Part shown: piece after piece, positions 57,541 through 64,000 of the stretch
How the letters are laid out: every line of letters begins with the position of its first letter
Position numbering within the stretch: position 1 is the stretch's first letter
Assembly: GCA_951802425.1 (NCBI GenBank)
Contig: OX637795.1
Span: forward strand, 4,506,501-4,570,500
Direction: 5' to 3'
DNA from: Clavaria fumosa
Taxonomy: Eukaryota; Basidiomycota; Agaricomycetes; Agaricales; Clavariaceae
DNA: 64,000 bases
The notes under the pieces: generated by a model
The model's input: the letters and a program-made list of their open reading frames with translations, nothing else
The model's database searches: none
Told to the model about the DNA's origin: nothing
Translations under genes and position numbers: made by a program

Positions 57541-60500
57541 ATGGATGATCCGATGGGGGAAACCCCATCTCCTCGCGCTACCCGCACCGCCACTGCTACC
57601 GCCGCCACCTCTACCGCTACCGCCGCTGTCCCTGGCCTTGCGCCAGGGAACTCGCTGCCGACAAGCATTGTCGGAACAGCTGGGTTGTCCCAGCCGTCAT
57701 TGTTGCAAGGGGAGGAAACTCTCCCCTGGGTCCAGGATCGCATGATCCATGCGATCACCCACGGATCCCGGTGCACTCAGTGTATCGGATTCCGTTGTCA
57801 CATCTTCGAGTCGCTGCTGCACTCGGACGAAGCATTTCAACAAACGCTTAAGGAAGCGCAGGAAAGCGCTAAGCGTGAGCTCGAGCCGGAGCTCGGAATG
57901 ATACAACGCAAGTTGGATGACTTGCATGAAGAGTATGAGAAGGGCAACGCCCTTTGTGCTGGACACTGGCAAAAGCTTGAAAAAGCTTACGATAGCCTGG
58001 ATAAGGTCGAGGCCGACCTTAGAAAGGCAAAGGAGAAGGTTCTCTCCTTGACAGAAAAGTTGGCAAGCGCCAACAAGGAGCTCACCGCAGTGCGAACGGT
58101 GGCGAAAGGGAAGGGACCTGACAGGGATCCCTTGGAGCAGGACCCTAAAAGGGCCCGCACTGCTGTCTCATACGCGGACATAGCGCCGCCTATGGGGGAC
58201 GTGGACGTCCCCATGAATATTGAAGAGGGGTATCCCCCTCTTCCACCTGCTGGTGTTAGCCAGCAGAACCCCGATGCCTCACTGAGGCATAAACGAATGT
58301 TTGCGGAGACAGTGCTTGCACATCCGACAAGGGGTTATCCCTTTAATGCCCCCCACCTGGACAGGGCTCCAGATGGCTATCCCTGGCCATCGGGGATGTC
58401 CGTCAAGCCCGGGGCGTGGGCTGTCGAGTTGAAGACGGTTGAAGAGGTGATAGCCCTCAACCAGCAGGCGCACCATGGAGCGCCTGACGGCAGTTATGAT
58501 ATGACTGCTGTAATGAAGATGCGATGGGCCGTTAAGGAGGCCCAGAAGAACGTGGCAGCGGGAAAGCTGCCTACGCCAGTTGAGGACTGGCTGTTGAGGA
58601 ACTGGAGAGTTCCTGCCGGCATCGAGAAATCGGCAGACCGGGTGGCACGCCATCTGCAGGGGCAGATGTTGCAAGAGAGTGGAGGGATGGGCGACCCATC
58701 CCTGAGGGCAGGACCCTTGGAAGTCGCAGGAGGGGGAGCACCCTCCTATCCGTCATACCAGACATTGCCGCTGACAGCGGCAAGAGTGGTTGTGCCTCCC
58801 ATTAGGGAGTTTGTAGAGACCGGGGAGCCGTTGCTCCCCCAAGAGCTGTGGCTCTCCTTTGTAGGGGAGAAGGGAGAAATTCCCCCTATGAACCCGAAAG
58901 GCGACAGAGGCGCAGTGTCAGACCTGCGCTGCTGGGCCGCTGACATAAGGATGGGCAGAGTGGCCGTCCTTGGTATTGATAAGGACGGGGACTCACCCCT
59001 GTCCTTTGCACGTAAGGTGGCCATCTGGTGTACCATAATGGCGTGCGCACCGTCCCGGGCCCGAATGCGGCGCCCGTTCCTAGCTATGGCTGTAGCCCTC
59101 TTTGTGTCAAAGGGGGCGTACGCGCAGGCCATTAAAGGGAGTGTAAGATGTTGGTTAAGTGAGACCGTATATCCCGCGTCACAAGTGCGTTAGTACCCTG
59201 TTTATAGCAGTGGTTACACAGTTGTAGTGACAGTAGTAGGATAAGTGTGGCTGATTAGCTAAGCGTCCAGGGAAAGTCCCTTCACCCCTAGGGTGGACCC
59301 TTACACCCCCCCCCACTGGCACCTGCTCAAGGTGTCAAACAACAAAAAATAGAAAAGGAAAGGCATAGGGGTTGCCCTGCAACTCCACATAGGAGCCATG
59401 GGCCCATCCAATCACTCGGCCAAGGCCTTGTCGGCCACGGGTCCTTCCCGTGTCGAGGTGCGTAGGGGTTATTTTGGTATGGGGCATGGGTATCCCCAGG
59501 AATAGGGAAGGGCTCAGCAGGTGAGGGGAGACCTGCCTGATGACGGGGTGAGGTCGGAAGACCTTGGCGAGGCTGTAAAGCCTACGGCAGTAACCAACTG
59601 CCGTCAACCTCAGGGAGCGGCGGTGCAGACGCGAAGTTCGTGATATCTTGATGACGACGAAAGCTTGTCGGAAGCGCTTTATACCACGTGAAAGCGCGTT
59701 GAATGGAGCCCAAAATCGATCCCAAAACGAATGGGATTGGCTGGGAATTGATGGGATGCCGAAAAGGTGGGGGGAAGGGGGAGCAGACCGAAGAAGATGG
59801 CGATGCGCCATAACGGCTGGACGGATTGGCGCGCGAAGGGTATCGTCTGAACGCGGTTGAGGCGGCCTTTCGAAAGAGCCTACCCGCGTGCGATTTCGTC
59901 CGCTCGATGTCGAGTTATCGTCAAATCTTGTTTTCGGATCTGTGTCCTGGTTTCTCCCCAACCGCTCCACCAACACCCACGTATCAGGGCTCGTTCGAAC
60001 GCAATTCTTGAGGCGAATCGATCGGCGGTCGAATCGAGTGAATCCGATAAGTGGTCGTCGAGATAAAACGCAAACAGTGCGTAGCACTGCTACAATGCCT
60101 GCCCAAATTAATGGGAGGCGAGGTAACACAAAAAGGTGTAAGATGTTGGTTAAGTGAGACTGTATATCCCGTGTCACAAGTGCGTTAGTACCCTGTTTAT
60201 AGCAGTGGTTACGCAGTCGTAGTGACAGTAGTAGGATAAGTGTGGCTGATTAGCTAAGCGTCCAGGGAAAGTCCCTTCACCCCTAGGGTGGACCCTTACA
60301 GGGAGAGTCCTCCCTGCACAACGTTCCAGGCACTGGAACACAAAGATAACACCAACTGTCGCGCAGACGATTGAGGCGTTTGTAGACGCCGGAGTCTCCG
60401 TTGGGGAAACAGAGCTCTGGGACGAGTTTGTACTCACATGGGCACGCGAGTACGTGCGAAAGGGGAATGCCCCCTTGGACGATGATATCCAGCTAGTGCT

Positions 60501-60852
60501 GGGTGAACGGGAGAAGCCTCCCATACCGCCCCGGACATATGCACTGCTAGAGTGCATAGGGTGTGGGGCGCGTCCGTGCCGTCTTCGGTTAAGCGAGAAG
60601 GCGGGAGACGAACGGAGGGGCGATGCACCCCTGGAAGACGGTGGAAGCACGTCCACCATTAGAAACCCCCTAGGGCTACCTATTGGGGGTTTAACAATAT
60701 CCCAGACAGAGGGTGTGGGGCCCTCTCAAAAACAAAAGAAAGCGGCTAAGTCATCAGCCGCTAAGGCCGCAAAGGGGCCTGTTGTGTCGTCGCCCGACTG
60801 GAGCAATGACGAGGGCGAGCCGCCATGCGACTACGAGCAGGGCTCAGACTAA
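57541..60852 (+). pseudogene. accessory ORF of chromovirus F, interrupted by a small LTR element
   Basis: The ATG at 57541 starts 135 bp after pol, in another frame. It encodes a Thr/Ala/Pro-rich N-terminus, a Cys motif (SRCTQCIGFRCHIFESLL), and a coiled coil about 57830-58090 (QKLEKAYDSLDKVEADLRKA). A Pro-rich middle follows (MNIEEGYPPLPPAG), then a folded-looking region containing FVETGEPLLPQELWLSFVG. At 59141 the TRIM-like element intervenes. Removing it with one gggag copy keeps the frame open to a stop at 60850-60852 and reveals a related block (FVDAGVSVGETELWDEFVL). The intact protein would be about 715 residues. The frame otherwise lacks stops, so it was probably functional until recently. 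Its role is unknown; the position corresponds to env in other elements, but no membrane segment is obvious. Confidence 0.75.
59142..60300. mobile_element. small non-autonomous LTR element (TRIM-like)
   Basis: Two 164-bp LTRs (59142-59305 and 60137-60300; TGTAAGATG...CCCTTACA) flank 831 bp without gag or pol. The target duplication gggag is exact (59137-59141 and 60301-60305). The four differences between its LTRs are all CpG transitions. Short frames inside, including a 280-codon minus-strand one, show no retroelement motif. Its small size and lack of genes imply it is mobilised by another element's machinery. Confidence 0.93.
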
Positions 60853-61137
60853 GCATCCGAGCCCTTTAAAAACATATGCCTACCCCGCAGGACAAGACAG
60901 CGGCACTTGGGGCACCCCCCACCGGGGCATGCCGCTCGTGACACACTGTCCAACTGGGGGCAGGTCACGCAGACCACCGGGTAGGACCTGTCAGCACCAG
61001 GCGAAGGCCCCAGGAGGGGATCGCGCCCAGTGACATGGCGGTAACCCTCCCCAAGGGGATGCGCCCCTTGTAACGCTATTCTACTTCTGCTCGTCATCCT
61101 GCGCTGCCCACGCGTTGCCTCTGGTTGGGGCCTCTCC

Positions 61138-61149
61138 GGAGGGGGAGGG
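61138..61149 (+). promoter_or_regulatory. polypurine tract of chromovirus F
   Basis: GGAGGGGGAGGG lies directly before the 3' LTR start at 61150. Confidence 0.75.
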
Positions 61150-61374
61150 TGTAAGGCTATAGGCCTTTTCTATTCTTTTATTACATAATATACATACTAT
61201 AATAGTCTACTAGCATAGCCGCTTAGGCCATGCTTACATCAGCGGCCCCTAGAGGGCCGCTCGCCTATATATATCGTGTCGTGACTGTACAGAGAGGGTA
61301 GATCCCTCTACATAGAACTACCATACTCAATATACAGTTGAGTCCGGTTCTTTTGAGGGATAGAAAGTATTACA
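61150..61374 (+). repeat. 3' LTR of chromovirus F
   Basis: 225 bp. It differs from the 5' LTR at two CpG sites (CGCG to CGTG, twice) and one A/T transversion. Confidence 0.97.
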
Positions 61375-61379
61375 GAGAG

Positions 61380-61735
61380 CTCTCTGATGATGAGATGGAC
61401 AGCAACTCTCTGCCACTCATGCCCACAGACCTGCAGAAACCATGGCTACCAGGTTTTCACTTGTATCTCAACACACATGATGAGCTTGGTGACATGACAT
61501 TTGCCCAATGGTGGGGGGTATGTGCTTGCTCATCTCATGGTTTGGACCTATGCTGATGCCAATGATAGGTCAATGCATGGCATTACCCTGTTTGGGGGTC
61601 TTTGGCTGCTGACTACCTGTCAAACATGGCAACCTCAGTCTCAAGTGAATGTGCATTCTCAGCAGCTGGGATCACAATTTCGAAGTACCACAACTGCCTC
61701 AAAAGTGACATTGTTGAAGCACTTCAATGTTTGAA
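61380..61735 (+). pseudogene. hAT element G transposase C-terminus
   Basis: The open segment ends FAQWWG, a 51-bp intron (61518-61568, GTATGT...GATAG) is removed, and the next exon reads HYPVWGSLAADYLS, then ATSVSSECAFSAAGITIS, then LKSDIVEALQCLKC. These are the conserved blocks of the hAT dimerisation domain. The family differs from the hAT at 17667. Chromovirus F inserted just upstream of this segment, and the rest of the transposase is absent. Confidence 0.8.
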
Positions 61736-61879
61736 GTGTTTTTACCATAATGACCTCCTCTTTTGAGAGCCAGAAACTGCCACATTGGCTGAGGAAGAGG
61801 AGGAGGAGAGTGACATGGCCAGTTTAGATTTAGAGAGTGACTCTGACCTTTAAATCTTGTAGCTAGGTCTTGTTGATGT

Positions 61880-61978
61880 TTCATAAAAGAGTGACCACTG
61901 GGGTTTGAATCTAGGACCTCCCAAACACATGGTGGGTGCTCTAACCACTGAGCTACATGGTCTACATTATAGTTCAAT
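61880..61978 (-). repeat. tRNA-like / SINE head inside hAT G
   Basis: On the minus strand, GTAGCTCAGTGGTTAGAGCA is a near-perfect polymerase III A box with a paired D stem. About 40 bp later, AGATTCAAACCCC resembles a B box. The acceptor stem partly pairs, but the T stem and anticodon loop do not fit a working tRNA. It is best seen as a decayed tRNA or SINE head. Confidence 0.5.
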
Positions 61979-62312
61979 GAGGGGACAGATATCTGATGCT
62001 GACTTGGTCACTCATGATGTACTCAGAGGTCATTCCTTGACTTGGTCACATGGTATACTCAGAGGTCATCTGATCAGAGTGTCTCATCCCTGGTGTGATT
62101 GACTTCCACATTAATCAATCCAACAGGTCTAGATTAAAATTGATACCCACTTCTGGTGTTAAAAGCTGGGCTTGAGCCTGGCCTGGCCCTAGCCAAGCCT
62201 GAGCCCTACCTCAGGGCCAGGCTTGAGGTCAGTCAAAGCCCAAGCCCTATGAAGCCAAGCCTAAGCCTGGGCTTTTGAGCCTGGCCTGGCCTTCCCCATC
62301 ACTATGCAAGAT

Positions 62313-62560
62313 GCAGAAGAAGAAGTGTATGTATGCACCTGGCTCCTCCATATGCAATGGCTGCATGTCTTGTGGCTGTGCATGTATTCCAGCCATCACA
62401 TGTTCATCAGCATCTCCTGCTGCAACAACTCCAGCACCTTCATCTCAACCTGCACCACCCAGCAAGCCTGCTCCCACCTGAATGCCTGGCTGTCTAAGGA
62501 GGACCAAGCTAGCTGTGGTACCTGAGTTTGACAATGAGGAATTCGACCCCCCAGGTAAGC
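62313..62560 (+). pseudogene. Zn2Cys6-type coding remnant, 3' piece
   Basis: This continues the piece at 50821-50886. It supplies the last cysteines (CNGCMSCGCAC), followed by a Ser/Pro/Thr-rich stretch (SQPAPPSKPAPT), a TGA near 62479, and then VVPEFDNEEFDPPG up to a GTAAGC donor at 62555. It could be the start of a gene continuing beyond the palindrome, where acidic coding (VDSESEENFNLNIGEDEEEE) appears at 63935-64000. No family beyond the cysteine cluster is recognised. Confidence 0.45.
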
Positions 62561-62791
62561 AACATCTCATATTATTAGTAATCATCTGGTCAGATTACGT
62601 AACATGCATGTTTATTTGGCTGCACTGTAGCAGTGCCACAGCTCAGTCCATTATTTGACTGAGCTGTGAGTCCTTTCACTTTTTTACTTCACATTACACC
62701 TGTATTGATGCCTTGGGATAGAACGGAGCTATCCTAGGTACTATAGCAAATATACTCAGTCCATTATTTGACTGAGCTAATGGAGCTATCC

Positions 62792-63879
62792 CACCACATC
62801 CTGTAGCTTTGATATATTATATGCACCAAATTGATGCATTTGAGTGATGAACAATTAGCATCAATTGGTGCATGCACCTGATGTATCACTTTGGAGCATC
62901 TGATGCATTACCTCCTCATTGAGTGTGGATGGTACATCTGATATATCATGATGCCAGATGATGCATCTGCCATAGCCATAGACAGTGAATGTATCATGCA
63001 TACATAATGTTGATGTATCAGCATGTCAGCATCTGATGTATTGTTGAAGCTGTTCTGGAAATTTGGCACATCTGATATAACATGGACATTCAATACATCA
63101 CTACCAATGCTTATCCAAAAATGAATAAAAAAGCGAATTTATTATCATCAAACTTAAACTTATTACTGTATTACAGTAATGACTAATATTAAATCTATTT
63201 CTATTTAAATTCTATTTATTCACACTCTATCACAAGTCCCAAAGTTGGGAGAAAGTGGGGGGGGAAGCAGGGCAAGTTGCTGTATTTATATGCCGCACTT
63301 TGTGGCTGTGCAAAGTCGTGACATGGTAACACCTAATCAACGTTACCATGTCACGCGTTTGCACAGCCACAAAGCGTGGCATATAAATACAGCAACTTGC
63401 CCTGCTTCCCCCCCCACTTTCTCCCAACTTTGGGACTTGTGATAGAGTGTGAATAAATAGAATTTAAATAGAAATAGATTTAATATTAGTCATTACTGTA
63501 ATACAGTAATAAGTTTAAGTTTGATGATAATAAATTCGCTTTTTTATTCATTTTTGGATAAGCATTGGTAGTGATGTATTGAATGTCCATGTTATATCAG
63601 ATGGCCAAATTTCCAGAACAGCTTCAACAATATATCAGATGCTGACATGCTGATACATCAACATTATGTATGTATGATACATTCACTGTCTATGGCTATG
63701 GCAGATGCATCATCTGGCATCATGATATATCAGATGTACCATCCACACCCAATGAGGAGGTAATGCATCAGATGCTCCAAAGTGATACATCAGGTGCATG
63801 CACCAATTGATGCTAATTGTTCATCACTCAAATGCATCAATTTGGTGCATATGATACATCAAAACTACAGGATCGCCTG
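62792..63879. mobile_element. foldback palindrome element (hAT-like MITE?)
   Basis: Two arms of about 533 bp (62798-63330 and 63342-63873) are inverted copies with few mismatches around an 11-nt loop (63331-63341). Flanks carry gctatcc on both sides (62785-62791 and 63880-63886), a candidate target duplication. Outer ends are CACCACATCCTGTAG and, inverted, CAGGCGATCCTGTAG. Arms hold many gatgcatc/gatacatc motifs. There is no coding capacity; mirrored ORFs on both strands reflect the symmetry. It could fold into a long hairpin RNA if transcribed. Confidence 0.85.
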
Positions 63880-63886
63880 GCTATCC

Positions 63887-64000
63887 TAGATTTCTATACA
63901 TATACCTCTATCTGCTAACATATTCTACAGATTCTATCAATGTTGACTCTGAGAGTGAGGAAAATTTCAACCTAAACATTGGAGAGGATGAAGAGGAGGA
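63887..64000 (+). other. possible acidic exon at the window edge
   Basis: After a TTCTACAG-like acceptor near 63932, the frame reads SINVDSESEENFNLNIG, then acidic residues to the window end. It may be a downstream exon of the Zn2Cys6-type remnant or the N-terminus of another transposase. The evidence is only an open acidic frame. Confidence 0.25.

Larger units (their letters stand above)
51256..61374 (+). mobile_element. chromovirus F (Ty3/gypsy), young, with accessory ORF
   Basis: Two 225-bp LTRs (51256-51480 and 61150-61374) differ at only three bases. The 5-bp target duplication gagag is exact (51251-51255 and 61375-61379). Gag, protease, RT, RNase H, integrase and chromodomain lie in one frame with two TGA codons. 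An accessory ORF follows pol. A polypurine tract (GGAGGGGGAGGG) precedes the 3' LTR. A small LTR element is inserted in the accessory ORF. CpG content is high, unlike copies A, B and C. This is the most recent large insertion in the window. Confidence 0.97.
50887..62304 (+). mobile_element. hAT element G (internally deleted), host of chromovirus F
   Basis: The ends are TTGTGATGGGGAAGGC... (50887) and ...GCCTTCCCCATCACTA (62304), matching inverted repeats with the TAGNG form at the right end. An exact 8-bp target duplication tgcaagat flanks it (50879-50886 and 62305-62312). Without the 10.1-kb chromovirus F, only about 1.3 kb remains. Subterminal regions (50900-51055 and 62165-62300) hold repeated gggcttgagcctggcc-type motifs in inverted orientation, plausible transposase-binding sites. 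Only the transposase C-terminus is left, so it could move only with help in trans. Confidence 0.9.

Noticed and set aside
59335..60177. A 280-codon minus-strand ORF inside the TRIM-like element
   Set aside because: It overlaps an LTR, lacks any retroelement or other motif, and has Arg/Ser/Pro-rich composition typical of a random GC-rich frame.
57541..60852. Envelope-like protein for the F accessory ORF
   Set aside because: I see no signal peptide or transmembrane segment of the expected kind; coiled-coil and Pro-rich composition argue against it.
61880..61978. A functional tRNA gene on the minus strand
   Set aside because: The A box and D arm are good, but the T stem and anticodon loop do not form properly.
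63230..63442. Two identical 65-codon ORFs on opposite strands
   Set aside because: They are mirror images produced by the palindrome.

Overview
The window looks like transposon-dominated DNA from a filamentous basidiomycete, most likely an Agaricomycete. The evidence is very short introns (about 45-65 bp, GTRNGT...YAG), chromodomain Ty3/gypsy elements, hAT elements, a LINE ORF1 of fungal type, and a C2H2/OrsD/recombinase/RecQ protein of a kind known to me from basidiomycetes. The species cannot be read from the sequence. I see no rRNA gene and no intact conserved housekeeping gene.

Layout. 1-566: 3' end of a hAT element. 567-1787: an acidic ORF remnant and a 252-bp tandem duplication. 1788-20867: degenerate chromovirus copy A (minus strand), split by chromovirus B (4236-11443, TSD gaaac) and, inside its LTR, by a complete hAT (17667-20843, TSD aggaaaaa). 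B is itself split by a 1.6-kb insert carrying two divergent gene pieces. 20868-22190: an intron-containing remnant of a Ulp1-type (C48) peptidase gene. 22191-34770: second copy of the same chromovirus family (C, minus strand), carrying a CACTA-like element with a minisatellite (27880-29501, TSD gat) and a solo-LTR-like insert. 34771-38520: pieces of another gypsy element (D), a 5' LINE fragment, and two oppositely oriented pieces of the A/C family. 39351-45458: a large spliced gene with C2H2, OrsD-like, tyrosine-recombinase-like and RecQ helicase regions. 45459-50820: SINE-like tRNA heads, minisatellites, a TGACTCA array, an unrecognised spliced gene, and a decayed Tc1/mariner transposase. 50887-62304: a three-level nest, with hAT G (TSD tgcaagat) containing young chromovirus F (51256-61374, TSD gagag), which contains a small LTR element (59142-60300, TSD gggag). 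G itself split a Zn2Cys6-type coding remnant. 62792-63879: an almost perfect 1.09-kb foldback palindrome.

Two themes link these parts. First, sequence decay is concentrated at CpG. All base differences between the two LTRs of B and of the small LTR element, and two of three in F, are CpG/TpG/CpA differences. Many in-frame stops are TGA at positions where CGA is expected or retained in a sister copy. This fits cytosine methylation and deamination acting on repeats. Second, two chromovirus families carry accessory genes beyond gag-pol. A and C share an antisense, multi-intron, coiled-coil gene (with a Zn2Cys6 motif visible in C) between pol and the 3' LTR. F carries a sense-strand accessory ORF after pol. 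These accessory genes and the OrsD/recombinase/RecQ gene are the best candidates for under-described biology.
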